Assembly: GCF_022539255.1 (NCBI RefSeq)
Contig: NZ_JAKZBV010000001.1
Span: 2,542,001 to 2,606,000 of the forward strand
Source of the DNA: Sinomonas terrae
GTDB taxonomy: Bacteria; Actinomycetota; Actinomycetes; Actinomycetales; Micrococcaceae
Direction of reading: 5' to 3'
Length of the DNA stretch: 64,000 nucleotides
Shown here piece by piece: positions 1 to 8,446 of the stretch; the first letter of the stretch is position 1, and each line of letters starts with the position of its first letter. The translations under genes were made by a program, and so were the position numbers. The notes beneath the pieces are model-generated. The model was not told where the DNA came from. It saw nothing but the letters and a program-made list of their open reading frames with translations, and did not search any database.

Positions 1-1
1 G

Positions 2-1042
2 AACCTGCTCCCCGATCTGCAGAGCTTCCAGCCCACGTTCCTCCTGGCTGTCCCCCGCGTGTTCGAGAAGGTCTACAACTCCGCCACCACGAAGGCCGAG
101 AACGAGGGCAGGGGTCGGATCTTCGCGCTCGCCGCCGAGACCGCGATTGCTTGGTCGGCGGCGCACGACGACGGCGGCAGCCCGGGCCTGCCCCTCCGGC
201 TTCGGCACCGGCTCTTCGACGTGCTCGTGTACCGGAAGCTGCGCGCGGCCATGGGCGGCCACATCCGCTACGCAGTCTCGGGCGGCGGTCCCCTCGGGAA
301 GCGGCTCGGCCATTTCTTCCACGGAATTGGCCTGCTCGTGCTCGAGGGCTACGGCCTGACCGAGACCACCGCCCCGATCGGCGTCAACACGCCGTCCCTC
401 GTCAAGATCGGCACCGTCGGCGCCCCCCTCCCCGGCAATGCCGTGCGTATTGCAGACGACGGCGAGATCCTCGCCAAGGGCGTGTGCGTCATGCGCGGGT
501 ACTACAAGCTGCCCGAGCTGCAGGCCGAAACCTTCACGGACGGCTGGTTCCACACGGGCGACATCGGCGAGCTCGACGACGACGGCTTCCTCACCATCAC
601 GGGCCGCAAGAAGGATCTCATCGTGACGGCCAGCGGGAAGAACGTGGCCCCGGCACCGCTCGAGGACCAGATCCGCGCCGATGCGATCGTCTCGCAGGTC
701 GTGGTCGTGGGCGAGGGACGGCCCTTCATCGCCGCCCTCGTGACTCTCGACGAGGAAGCCCTGCCGGGGTGGCTCGAAAGACACGAGCTGCAGTCCATGG
801 GTCTCGCTGCGGCTGCGGAGAACGAGACGGTGCGGAACCACGTCCAGACCGTGATCGACCGGGCGAACGAGTCCGTCTCCAAAGCCGAGGCGATCAAGGC
901 CTTCCGGATCGTTCCCACGGACTTCACGGAGGAATCCGGGCACCTCACGCCCTCGCTCAAGGTGAAGCGCGCCCAGATCATGGCAGACTTCGGGGCTGTC
1001 GTGGACGAGATCTACGCGGCGCCGAAGGCAGCCTCGGTCTGA
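2..1042 (+). CDS. long-chain acyl-CoA ligase (AMP-forming), 5' end cut by window
   Basis: C-terminal two thirds of an ANL-superfamily fatty-acid CoA ligase, which activates a fatty acid with ATP and transfers it to coenzyme A. The open frame runs from the first bases of the window, so the true start lies outside; an internal GTG at 59 is not a credible start because conserved sequence (LAVPRVFEKVYNSA) lies across it. Visible motifs are YGLTETTAP, the hinge/adenylate segment GWFHTGDIGELDDDGF, ITGRKKDLIVTASGKNVAP, and a late Lys-containing tail. The FadD15-like arrangement is typical of actinobacterial housekeeping ligases. It converges on the MinD-like gene across a shared hairpin. Family assignment is firm; chain-length preference is not deducible. 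Confidence 0.93.
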   Translation, partial: NLLPDLQSFQPTFLLAVPRVFEKVYNSATTKAENEGRGRIFALAAETAIAWSAAHDDGGSPGLPLRLRHRLFDVLVYRKLRAAMGGHIRYAVSGGGPLGKRLGHFFHGIGLLVLEGYGLTETTAPIGVNTPSLVKIGTVGAPLPGNAVRIADDGEILAKGVCVMRGYYKLPELQAETFTDGWFHTGDIGELDDDGFLTITGRKKDLIVTASGKNVAPAPLEDQIRADAIVSQVVVVGEGRPFIAALVTLDEEALPGWLERHELQSMGLAAAAENETVRNHVQTVIDRANESVSKAEAIKAFRIVPTDFTEESGHLTPSLKVKRAQIMADFGAVVDEIYAAPKAASV

Positions 1043-1057
1043 GTCGAGGCTGCCTTC
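1024..1057. terminator. bidirectional hairpin terminator
   Basis: Perfect 13-bp inverted repeat (GAAGGCAGCCTCG at 1024-1036 and its complement at 1045-1057) with an 8-base loop. It overlaps the stop codon of the acyl-CoA ligase and lies directly before the end of the convergent MinD-like gene, so it can serve both. There is no strong T-run. Confidence 0.7.
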
Positions 1058-1060
1058 AGC

Positions 1061-2446
1061 TCAGCCGACCAGCTCGTCCACGACGAGGGCGGCGAGTTCG
1101 GTCGCGGCGGCCCGAGTGGTCTCCCGGAGCTTGCCGAACTCGATCTGTGAGCCCTCCGCGAGATGGCGGTCGTGCGGGATCCGGAGAACGTGGGCCACTC
1201 GGGTGCGGAAGTGCTCTTCGATCTCGTCGATATCGACTCGAGTACCGTCACCCGCACCGAGATTTATGACGACAATGGCCTTCCTGACGAGGTCTTCACG
1301 CCCGTGGGCCTCAAGCCAGGTAAGGGTCTCGGATGCGAGACGGGCCTCGTCGACGCTTCCGCCGGACACCAGGACCACGGCGTCGGCCTTCTCAAGCGTG
1401 CCCTTCATCACCGAATGGACCATCCCGGTTCCGGAATCGGTGAGGACGATCGAGTAGTAGCGCCCGAGGACGTCCGTCACCGCGCGGTAGTCGCCGTCGT
1501 CGAACGCGTGCGCGACCATGGGGTCGGGGTCAGAGGCGAGCACGTCCAAGCGCGATCCCTCGCGCGCGGTGTACTCCGAGAGCTGTGCGAATGAATCGAC
1601 CGAGAAGCGGTCCTTGACCAGATGGCGAGCGGTGTGGGTTGCGCGGCCCGGGTTGCGGTCCGAAAGGGTTCCACGGTCCGGGTTCGCGTCCAAAGCGATG
1701 ACACGGTCCTCACGCAGGTCAGCGAGGGCCATGCCAAGGAGGGTTGTCACCGTGGTCTTCCCCACTCCGCCCTTGCGCGAGAGCACGGGAACGAACCGGG
1801 TCCGCTCCCCCAAACGCGTGGCGATGCGGTGTTCGAGGGCGCGCCGCAGCCGTACATGATCCGGGTCGCCCACATTCACATAGCCGAGGGTGAGCCTGTA
1901 CAGCCAGAGGCGCCAGCCCGCCTCGGGCGCCACCGCCGTCTTCTCGATGAGCCGGTCCGACGTAAGCGACGACGCCGGTTCCGGCCCTTCGGGGCGCGTC
2001 CGCCGCTCGCTGGGCGGGTGCTCGTCCGAAGGCACGGGGTCGGGAGTCTCGGCAGCTTCGGGCTCCGGCAGCTGCTCTGGGGCGCGCGAGGACACCTGAA
2101 GGTAGCCGGCCGGGGGCTTGCCCGGCGCGGGCGGAACAGACGCACCGGCCATCGATGGGGGCAGAGCGAATCCCGCGAGGGAACCCGCGGAGGCGCGCTC
2201 GTGGGCGTCCGCTACCGACACCACCTCGAAGGGCGTGCCCGTCTCCTCGGCGACGCTGCCAGCGTCATCGTGCACTGCGCCGTCGTGCCCAGCGTCGTCG
2301 TGCCCTGCGTCGTCGTGCACTGCGTCGTCGTGCACTGCGTCGTCGTGCACTGCGCCATCGTGGACAGCACCATCATGCTCGGCGCCGTCGTGCTGGGCAG
2401 GGTCGTGCTGGGCAGCATCGTTCTCATGCTTCTTCTCGTCGGTCAT
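1061..2446 (-). CDS. MinD/ParA-like ATPase with His/Asp repeat N-terminus
   Basis: 461 residues. Residues 1 to about 175 are low-complexity: first an H-D-x-A-type repeat (about residues 14-62, VHDDAVHDDAGHDDAGHD style), then a Pro/Glu-rich stretch. From about residue 215 there is a SIMIBI P-loop ATPase: deviant Walker A SRKGGVGKTT (223-232), switch segment ALDANPDRGTLSDR, and a later LTDSGTGMVHS region where ParA/MinD proteins carry the switch II/Walker B strand. In Actinobacteria such long-tailed MinD-like proteins (EspI-like and relatives) often accompany cell-envelope or type VII secretion functions, but no secretion genes are visible here, so the role is open. Start is the ATG at 2446, preceded by GGGAG. 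Confidence 0.85.
   Translation of the reverse strand: MTDEKKHENDAAQHDPAQHDGAEHDGAVHDGAVHDDAVHDDAVHDDAGHDDAGHDGAVHDDAGSVAEETGTPFEVVSVADAHERASAGSLAGFALPPSMAGASVPPAPGKPPAGYLQVSSRAPEQLPEPEAAETPDPVPSDEHPPSERRTRPEGPEPASSLTSDRLIEKTAVAPEAGWRLWLYRLTLGYVNVGDPDHVRLRRALEHRIATRLGERTRFVPVLSRKGGVGKTTVTTLLGMALADLREDRVIALDANPDRGTLSDRNPGRATHTARHLVKDRFSVDSFAQLSEYTAREGSRLDVLASDPDPMVAHAFDDGDYRAVTDVLGRYYSIVLTDSGTGMVHSVMKGTLEKADAVVLVSGGSVDEARLASETLTWLEAHGREDLVRKAIVVINLGAGDGTRVDIDEIEEHFRTRVAHVLRIPHDRHLAEGSQIEFGKLRETTRAAATELAALVVDELVG
2261..2395 (-). repeat. 15-bp tandem repeat inside the MinD-like gene
   Basis: Imperfect tandem repetition of a 15-base unit (plus strand GTCGTCGTGCACTGC and variants), encoding five-residue units of the form H-D-D-A-V/G. 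Adjacent units are almost identical at DNA level, so unit number is likely to vary by slippage. The period is a multiple of three and keeps the frame. Confidence 0.85.
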
Positions 2447-2500
2447 GGCTCCCGCTCAGGCTCGGCTGCTCACCTCGGTGAAGGCTTGATCAAGGTCTTG

Positions 2501-2550
2501 CGAAGAGCCGGGGCGGGCGGCACCATTGCGCCGCCCGCCCCGGCTCTTCG
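2501..2550 (-). terminator. terminator downstream of pyruvate carboxylase
   Basis: Perfect 21-bp inverted repeat (arms 2501-2521 and 2530-2550, loop of 8) in the space between the stop codon of pyc and the start of the MinD-like gene. Very GC-rich stem. It stands where transcripts of pyc should end and would insulate the next minus-strand gene. Confidence 0.8.
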
Positions 2551-2586
2551 ACCGCAGCCAGTGTAGCGGGTGGTTCCCGCGCCGGC

Positions 2587-5500
2587 TCAGGAGCCCTTGA
2601 CCACCAGAAGGAGATCGCCGCCCTGGACCTGCTGCACGCCGTTCATCACGATCCGCGAGACAGTACCTGCCGCCGGGGTCGTGATGGATGCCTCCATCTT
2701 CATCGCCTCGATGGTGGCGACGGTATCTCCCGCCTTGACGACATCGCCTTCCTTGGCCGTCACCGTCACGGCGCCGGCGAATGGCGCGGCAACGTGGTTC
2801 GGGTTGGTCGGATCGGCCTTCTCCGCTTGCGCGACATTGCTCTCGACCGAGCGGTCGCGGACCGATACCGGCCGCGACTGGCCGTTGAGGAGGGCCAGAA
2901 CCGTCCGCATGCCCTTCTCGTCGGGCTCGGAGACGGCCTCGAGCTGCGCGATGAGCCGGACCCCACGCTCGAGCTCGATCACGTGCTCCTTGCCGCGCTG
3001 GAACCCGTACAGGTAGTCGCGCGTGTCGAGCACGGACAGGTTGCCGTACGTCTCGCGGTTGGCGAGGTACTCCTTGGTCGGGCCGGGGAAGAGGAGCCGG
3101 TTGAGCGTTGCGCGGCGCGTTGCGGAGTCCGCGCTGAGGGCCTCGGAATCCTCGGCGCTCAGGGTCTCCTCACGGACCTTCACAGTGCGCCCCTGCAGCG
3201 CCTTGCTGCGGAATGGCTCGGGCCAGCCGCCGGGCGGGTCGCCGAGCTCGCCGCCGAGGAAGCCGATGACCGAGTCCGGGATGTCGTACTTCTGCGGGTT
3301 CTCCTGGAACTCGGCCGGGTCCGCGTTGAGGCCGACAAGGTGGAGCGCGAGGTCTCCGACGACCTTCGACGACGGTGTGACCTTCACGAGGTGACCGAGA
3401 ATTCGGTCGGCCGCCGTGTACATGTCCTCGATCGCCTCGAAACGCTCGCCGAGGCCCAGCGCGATGGCCTGCTGGCGCAGGTTCGAAAGCTGGCCACCCG
3501 GGATCTCGTGGCGGTACACGCGCCCGGTCGGGCCCGGAAGGCCGGACTCGAACGGAGCGTACACGCGGCGCACGGCCTCCCAATAGGGCTCGAGCGCACT
3601 CACGGACTCGAGCGAGATGCCGGTGTCCCGCGGCGTGTGCGCGAGGGCGGCAACGAGGGCCGACGCCGGGGGCTGGCTTGTCGTGCCGGCGAGCGACGCC
3701 GAGGCGACGTCGACGGCGTCGACCCCGGCATCCACGGCGGCGAGGAGCGTCGCGAGCTGTCCGCCCGCCGTGTCGTGCGTGTGCAGATGGACCGGGAGGT
3801 CGAACCGTTCGCGCAGGGCGGTCACGAGCTTCGCAGCCGCGGCCGGACGCAGGAGCCCCGCCATGTCCTTGATCGCGAGGATGTGCGCCCCGGCGTCGAC
3901 GATCTTCTGCGCGAGGTCGAGATAGTAGTCGAGAGTGTAGAGCTTCTCGTTCGGGTCAAGGAGGTCACCCGTGTAGCACAGGGCCACCTCTGCGACGGCA
4001 GTACCCGTCTCGCGCACAGCGCGGATCGCGGGCGCCATCTGGTTCACGTCGTTGAGCGCGTCGAAGATGCGGAAGATGTCGATTCCGGTCTCGGCGGCCT
4101 CCTTGACGAAGGCGTCGGTGACCTCCTCCGGGTACGGGGTGTAGCCGACAGTGTTGCGGCCACGGAGGAGCATCTGGATGCAGATGTTCGGGATGGCGGC
4201 GCGGAGGGCAGCAAGGCGCTGCCATGGGTCCTCGCCGAGGAAGCGGAGCGCGACGTCATAGGTCGCCCCGCCCCACGCCTCCACCGAGAGCAGTTGCGGG
4301 GTGAGGACCGAGACCGCCGGGCCCGCCGCGACGAGGTCGCGGGTCCGGACGCGGGTCGCAAGGAGCGACTGGTGCGCGTCCCGGAACGTCGTATCGGTCA
4401 CCGCGACCGGGGTCTGCTCGCGGAGGGCCTTCGCGAAGCCCTCAGGACCCAGTTCGAGGAGGCGCTGCCGTGAGCCGGCGGGCGCACTCGACAGATCGAC
4501 GGCAGGGAGCTTATCGCGCGGATCAGCGTGCACCGTGAGCTCGCCGTTCGGCTTGTTGACGGTTACGTCGGCGAGCCACGTGAGCAGCTTGGTTCCGCGG
4601 TCTGCGGAGCTCCGTGCGTGAAGCAGTTCGGGCCGCTCGTCGATGAAGGAAGTCGCGACGTTTCCTGCGACGAAGTCCTTGTCGTCCAGCACGGCCTGAA
4701 GGAACGGGATGTTGGTGGACACCCCTCGGATTCGGAACTCGGCGAGGGCGCGACGCGCACGCTTGACCGCAGTCGGGTAGTCGCGCCCACGGCACGTGAG
4801 CTTGACGAGCATCGAGTCGAAGTGGGGGCTGATCTCCGCCCCCTGGTAGACGGTGCCGCCGTCGAGCCGCACCCCCGCGCCGCCCGCGGAGCGGTAGCCG
4901 GTGATCTTCCCGACGTCGGGGCGGAACCCGTTTGCCGGGTCCTCGGTCGTGATGCGGCACTGGAGCGCCGCGCCCTTGAGGTGGATCGACTCCTGCGAGA
5001 GGCCGAGGTCCGCCAAGGTCTCGCCGGAGGCGATGCGGAGCTGCGCCTGGACGAGGTCGACGTCCGTCACCTCCTCGGTCACGGTGTGCTCGACCTGGAT
5101 GCGGGGATTCATCTCGATGAACACGTGCTGGCCCGCGCGGTCCCCGACGGTGTCGACGAGGAACTCGACGGTCCCTGCGTTGACATAGCCGAGAGCCTTC
5201 GCGAACTTGACCGCATCCGCGTAGAGGGCCTGACGGATTGATTCGTCGAGCTGGGGCGCGGGAGCGATCTCGACGACCTTCTGGTGGCGGCGCTGAAGGG
5301 AACAGTCGCGCTCGAACAGGTGCACGACATTGCCCTCGCCGTCCGCGAGAACCTGGACCTCGATGTGGCGGGGACGCAGGACGGCCTGCTCGAGGAAGAC
5401 CGTCGGATCGCCGAAGGCGGCGTCCGCTTCGCGCATCGCGGCGTTGAGCGCTTCGGGAAGGGCCTCTCGCGTATCGACACGCCGCATTCCACGCCCGCCC

Positions 5501-5988
5501 CCGCCGGCGACGGCCTTGACGAAGATCGGGAAGCCGATCGAATCAGCAGCTTCGATGAGCTCGTCGGCGTTGGAACTCGGCGCGCTTGACTTGAGCACGG
5601 GGATTCCCGCCTTGCGGGCGGCCTCAAGCGCATGGACCTTGTGGCCTGCGAGCTCGAGGACCTCGGCCGGCGGCCCGACGAACGTGATGCCAGCTTCCGC
5701 CGCGGCGCGCGCAAGCCCGGGATTCTCAGAGAGGAAGCCGTAGCCCGGGTAGATGGCGTCCGCGCCGGCTTCCTGGGCGACGCGGATGATCTCCTCGACG
5801 TCCAGGTAAGCGCGAACAGGGTGGCCCTCCTCGCCGATGAGGTAGGCCTCGTCCGCTTTCTGACGATGGATTGAGTTGCGGTCTTCGTAGGGGAATACGG
5901 CAACGGTCTTGGCACCAAGTTCGTAGCCTGCGCGGAACGCTCGGATAGCGATCTCTCCGCGATTGGCCACCAGAATTTTCGAGAACAC
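2587..5988 (-). CDS. pyc: pyruvate carboxylase
   Basis: 1133 residues, full length for a single-chain pyruvate carboxylase, which makes oxaloacetate from pyruvate, bicarbonate and ATP to refill the TCA cycle. Domain order: biotin carboxylase (residues 1 to about 450, starting KILVANRGEIAIRAFRA, with FVKAVAGGGGRGMR and MNPRIQVEHTVTE), carboxyltransferase (about 520-1000, with VTDTTFRDAHQSLLATRVRT), and a C-terminal biotinyl domain with EAMKMEAS; the biotinylated Lys is residue 1097. Start is a GTG at 5988 preceded by AGGAG at good spacing. The gene is monocistronic, followed by a strong hairpin. Confidence 0.98.
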   Translation of the reverse strand: MFSKILVANRGEIAIRAFRAGYELGAKTVAVFPYEDRNSIHRQKADEAYLIGEEGHPVRAYLDVEEIIRVAQEAGADAIYPGYGFLSENPGLARAAAEAGITFVGPPAEVLELAGHKVHALEAARKAGIPVLKSSAPSSNADELIEAADSIGFPIFVKAVAGGGGRGMRRVDTREALPEALNAAMREADAAFGDPTVFLEQAVLRPRHIEVQVLADGEGNVVHLFERDCSLQRRHQKVVEIAPAPQLDESIRQALYADAVKFAKALGYVNAGTVEFLVDTVGDRAGQHVFIEMNPRIQVEHTVTEEVTDVDLVQAQLRIASGETLADLGLSQESIHLKGAALQCRITTEDPANGFRPDVGKITGYRSAGGAGVRLDGGTVYQGAEISPHFDSMLVKLTCRGRDYPTAVKRARRALAEFRIRGVSTNIPFLQAVLDDKDFVAGNVATSFIDERPELLHARSSADRGTKLLTWLADVTVNKPNGELTVHADPRDKLPAVDLSSAPAGSRQRLLELGPEGFAKALREQTPVAVTDTTFRDAHQSLLATRVRTRDLVAAGPAVSVLTPQLLSVEAWGGATYDVALRFLGEDPWQRLAALRAAIPNICIQMLLRGRNTVGYTPYPEEVTDAFVKEAAETGIDIFRIFDALNDVNQMAPAIRAVRETGTAVAEVALCYTGDLLDPNEKLYTLDYYLDLAQKIVDAGAHILAIKDMAGLLRPAAAAKLVTALRERFDLPVHLHTHDTAGGQLATLLAAVDAGVDAVDVASASLAGTTSQPPASALVAALAHTPRDTGISLESVSALEPYWEAVRRVYAPFESGLPGPTGRVYRHEIPGGQLSNLRQQAIALGLGERFEAIEDMYTAADRILGHLVKVTPSSKVVGDLALHLVGLNADPAEFQENPQKYDIPDSVIGFLGGELGDPPGGWPEPFRSKALQGRTVKVREETLSAEDSEALSADSATRRATLNRLLFPGPTKEYLANRETYGNLSVLDTRDYLYGFQRGKEHVIELERGVRLIAQLEAVSEPDEKGMRTVLALLNGQSRPVSVRDRSVESNVAQAEKADPTNPNHVAAPFAGAVTVTAKEGDVVKAGDTVATIEAMKMEASITTPAAGTVSRIVMNGVQQVQGGDLLLVVKGS

Positions 5989-6199
5989 GTCGACTCCTGA
6001 TCGGGGGCACTGAAGGGTGCGGCTAGGTGGTGCCTAGTCTCTACACCAGCAAACTACCAACTCAACGCCGTGTGGTCGGAATCACCTGCGTCCCGGCTTG
6101 TAATGTGCGTGACCGAAGGCCCGGCGTGTGGCCCTGAACGGTCCCCCGGCCCCACTAAGATGGTGGAGAGTCGGCCAGCGGATAGGTGTGGATTCTCCA

Positions 6200-7024
6200 G
6201 TGCAAGTAGTCAGCATCAGCAGCCTCAAAGGTGGGGTTGGTAAGACGTCTGTGACCACGGGACTGGCATCGGCGGCACTCGCCGCCGGAATCCCGACCCT
6301 CGTCGTCGACCTCGACCCCCACGCCGATGCTTCTACCGCCCTCGGGGTGGCCTCGGAGGGCAAGCTCGAGGTCGGCCGGATGCTGAAATCTCCGCGCCGG
6401 GTGAAGCTTTTCGACAACATCGTCAGCAGCAGCTGGGTCCGGCGAGCGGCCAGCCTCGAGGGCAGGGGTACCCGCAAGCTCGATGTTGCGTTCGGTGGAT
6501 CCCTGAGCAGCCTGTACGACCGCCCCGACCTCGGCCGCCGCGACCTCCGCCGTCTCTCGCAGATGCTCGATGGGCTCGACGACTACGGTCTCGTGCTCAT
6601 CGACTGCCCGCCGTCACTCAACGGTCTGACCCGGATGGCGTGGAACGCCAGCAACCGGGTTCTCCTCGTCGCGGAACCGGGGCTGTTCTCGGTCGCCGGC
6701 ACCGAGAGGACCATGCGGGCAATCCAGCTCTTCCGTCAGGAGTTCGCCCCGAAGCTCGCGCCCGCGGGCATCATTGCTAACCGGGTGCGCGCCTCCTCGA
6801 CTGAGCATGCCTACCGGCTCGAGGAGATGAAGCAGATGTTCGGCCCTCTCCTCCTCGCCCCGCACATCCCCGAACTCGCTAACTGGCAGCAGATCCAGGG
6901 CGCGGCCCACGCAGTCCACCACTGGCCGGGAGACGCGGCGCGCACGACCGCCGCCCTCTACGACCAGCTGCTCAAGGCTGTCATCAAGCAGAGCCAGGAG
7001 TTCCGTCCTCGCGCCTCTCGCTGA
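6200..7024 (+). CDS. ParA-family ATPase
   Basis: 274 residues from the chosen GTG at 6200. An upstream GTG at 6128 is in frame but adds sequence unlike the family, whose members begin directly with xQVVSISSLKGGVGKTSV. Deviant Walker A KGGVGKTS, Walker A' DLDPHADAS, Walker B LVLIDCPPSLNGL and the late IANRVRASSTEH segment are present. Such orphan ParA proteins beside pyc and the ftsR/garA block are common in Micrococcaceae; a role in chromosome or cargo positioning is plausible, but no parB partner is visible here. A 37-base hairpin follows the stop. Confidence 0.88.
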   Translation: MQVVSISSLKGGVGKTSVTTGLASAALAAGIPTLVVDLDPHADASTALGVASEGKLEVGRMLKSPRRVKLFDNIVSSSWVRRAASLEGRGTRKLDVAFGGSLSSLYDRPDLGRRDLRRLSQMLDGLDDYGLVLIDCPPSLNGLTRMAWNASNRVLLVAEPGLFSVAGTERTMRAIQLFRQEFAPKLAPAGIIANRVRASSTEHAYRLEEMKQMFGPLLLAPHIPELANWQQIQGAAHAVHHWPGDAARTTAALYDQLLKAVIKQSQEFRPRASR

Positions 7025-7046
7025 CGGTTCAGTTCAAGATCCAGGC

Positions 7047-7083
7047 AACGGAAAGGGCACCCCAGCGGGGTGCCCTTTCCGTT
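7047..7083. terminator. bidirectional terminator between parA-like and merR
   Basis: Perfect 17-bp inverted repeat with a 3-base loop (arms 7047-7063 and 7067-7083; AACGGAAAGGGCACCCC and complement). It sits between two convergent genes. A-rich on one side and T-rich on the other, so it can work in both directions. Confidence 0.9.
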
Positions 7084-7103
7084 GGTCTCTCGTTGTCGGT
7101 GCG

Positions 7104-7697
7104 TCAGCCGGTCTTCCGGGCAGCCCGACGCCGGCCGAGCTCGTCGCCCGGGAATGTCTGGTCTTCGGCGTGCTCGCTGGGCAGTTCGGCGAGGCTGCCC
7201 TCGACCTCGCGCCACACGCGGCCGACTGCAATCCCGAAGACGCCCTGACCGCCTTGCACAAGGTCGATGACTTCATCCGCCGACGTGCACTCATAGACTG
7301 AGGCGCCGTCGCTCATGAGGGTGATCTGGGCGAGGTCCTCGACCCCGCGTTCGCGTAGGTGCCCGACGGCGATCCGGATCTGCTGCAGCGACACCCCCGT
7401 GTCGAGAAGGCGCTTGACGACCTTGAGCACAAGGATGTCACGGAAGCCGTACAGCCGCTGCGATCCGCTGCCAGCGGCGCCGCGGACCGTCGGTTCGACG
7501 AGGCCGGTGCGGGCCCAGTAGTCGAGCTGCCGATACGTAATGCCTGCCGCCTTGCACGCGGTAGGGCCACGGTAGCCCGCTTCTTCGTCGAGCACAGGCA
7601 GGTCCTCACTGAACAACAGGCCCTGCTCGCCGACGGGGACATCAGCGCCGGGTCCGCTGATCTGACGCAGCTTTCCCGACTCGCCCTTGGGACTCAC
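7104..7697 (-). CDS. MerR-family transcriptional regulator
   Basis: 197 residues from the GTG at 7697, which has an excellent ribosome site (GAAGGAGG, 5-6 bases away); a 13-codon upstream extension lacks this. The winged-helix region holds YRGPTACKAAGITYRQLDYWARTGLVEPTVR, followed by GSGSQRLYGFRDILVLKVVKRLLDTGVSLQQIRIAV, the usual MerR DNA-binding and dimer-helix layout. It is the member of the garA-ftsR-nuclease-merR block that corresponds in position to cg1633 of Corynebacterium glutamicum. The C-terminal half lacks Cys-rich effector motifs, so metal sensing is unlikely. Target genes are unknown. Confidence 0.9.
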   Translation of the reverse strand: MSPKGESGKLRQISGPGADVPVGEQGLLFSEDLPVLDEEAGYRGPTACKAAGITYRQLDYWARTGLVEPTVRGAAGSGSQRLYGFRDILVLKVVKRLLDTGVSLQQIRIAVGHLRERGVEDLAQITLMSDGASVYECTSADEVIDLVQGGQGVFGIAVGRVWREVEGSLAELPSEHAEDQTFPGDELGRRRAARKTG

Positions 7698-7770
7698 GTC
7701 ACCCTCCTTCTCTCGCCCCCCGCGGGGATGCTGCACCGCCCCAGAGAGGGAGGCTACTGAAGAGCAGCAC

Positions 7771-7780
7771 TGTAATTACA
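7771..7780. promoter_or_regulatory. perfect 10-bp palindrome upstream of merR
   Basis: TGTAATTACA is an exact palindrome in the 242-bp space between the merR start (7697) and the next upstream gene, flanked by CACTG and CAGTG. It is AT-rich in GC-rich surroundings and placed where an autoregulatory operator or promoter would lie. The function is inferred from position only. Confidence 0.3.
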
Positions 7781-7939
7781 TCCAGCAGTGCAACTACCAG
7801 TGTCACCCCAGCCAGTCGGCGATGCAATGGGAGCTTCCAACGACGACGTTAGAACCGACGGGAAGCGAAAGCAAAGACCACGGCCTTGAGCCGATGCCGT
7901 GTCGGATTGGATGCCGGGTCAGACTCGATGCTGGCCCGA

Positions 7940-8446
7940 TCACTCGTCGAAGTCCTCGGGTTCCACGTCCGCGAGGAACTCGCGGAAGCGGCGCATCTCG
8001 CGCTCTTCCTCCTCGGGGCTCGGAGAGGCCTCCTCGGCGCCTTCCTCACTGCCTTCGGCGAGCTGGACGCCTGCCTCCTCGAGGACGGCGTCCGCGCACC
8101 AGATACGGCAGTCCACGCGAAGGGCGACGGCGAGTGCGTCCGAGGCGCGCGACTCGATGACCGTGCCGTCATCGAAACCGAGCTGGGCGTAGAAGACACT
8201 GTCCTGGACTGCGACAATCGTCGCGCTCACGACTTGGCGGCCGAGGCCGTGCACGACGTTCACGAGCAGATCGTGCGTGAGCGGCCGGGGCGGGACGACG
8301 TGCTGCTGGGCAAGTGCGATCGCGCTGGCTTCCGCAGTGCCGATCCAGATGGGGAGGTGCCGTTCACCTTGCTTCTCCTTGAGGAGGACGAGCGGCTGGT
8401 TGGACGGCAGCTCGATGCGCACGCCGACGACCTCTACTTCGATCAT
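7940..8446 (-). CDS. bifunctional nuclease family protein (DUF151)
   Basis: 168 residues from the ATG at 8446, which overlaps the stop of the upstream ftsR gene (ATGA) and is preceded by GGAGGGG. The core MIEVEVVGVRIELPSNQP...ERHLPIWIGTAEASAIALAQ and DLLVNVVHGLG...DSVFYAQLGFDDG...RASDALAVALRVDCRIWCADAVLEEAGV is the DUF151 / bifunctional DNase/RNase domain. The last about 35 residues are an acidic tail rich in Glu. Translational coupling with ftsR suggests co-expression. The biochemical role in actinobacteria is poorly known. Confidence 0.93.
   Translation of the reverse strand: MIEVEVVGVRIELPSNQPLVLLKEKQGERHLPIWIGTAEASAIALAQQHVVPPRPLTHDLLVNVVHGLGRQVVSATIVAVQDSVFYAQLGFDDGTVIESRASDALAVALRVDCRIWCADAVLEEAGVQLAEGSEEGAEEASPSPEEEEREMRRFREFLADVEPEDFDE

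Noticed and set aside
2261..2395. CRISPR-like short repeats
   Set aside because: The repeats are contiguous 15-bp coding units without spacers; no cas genes are in the window.
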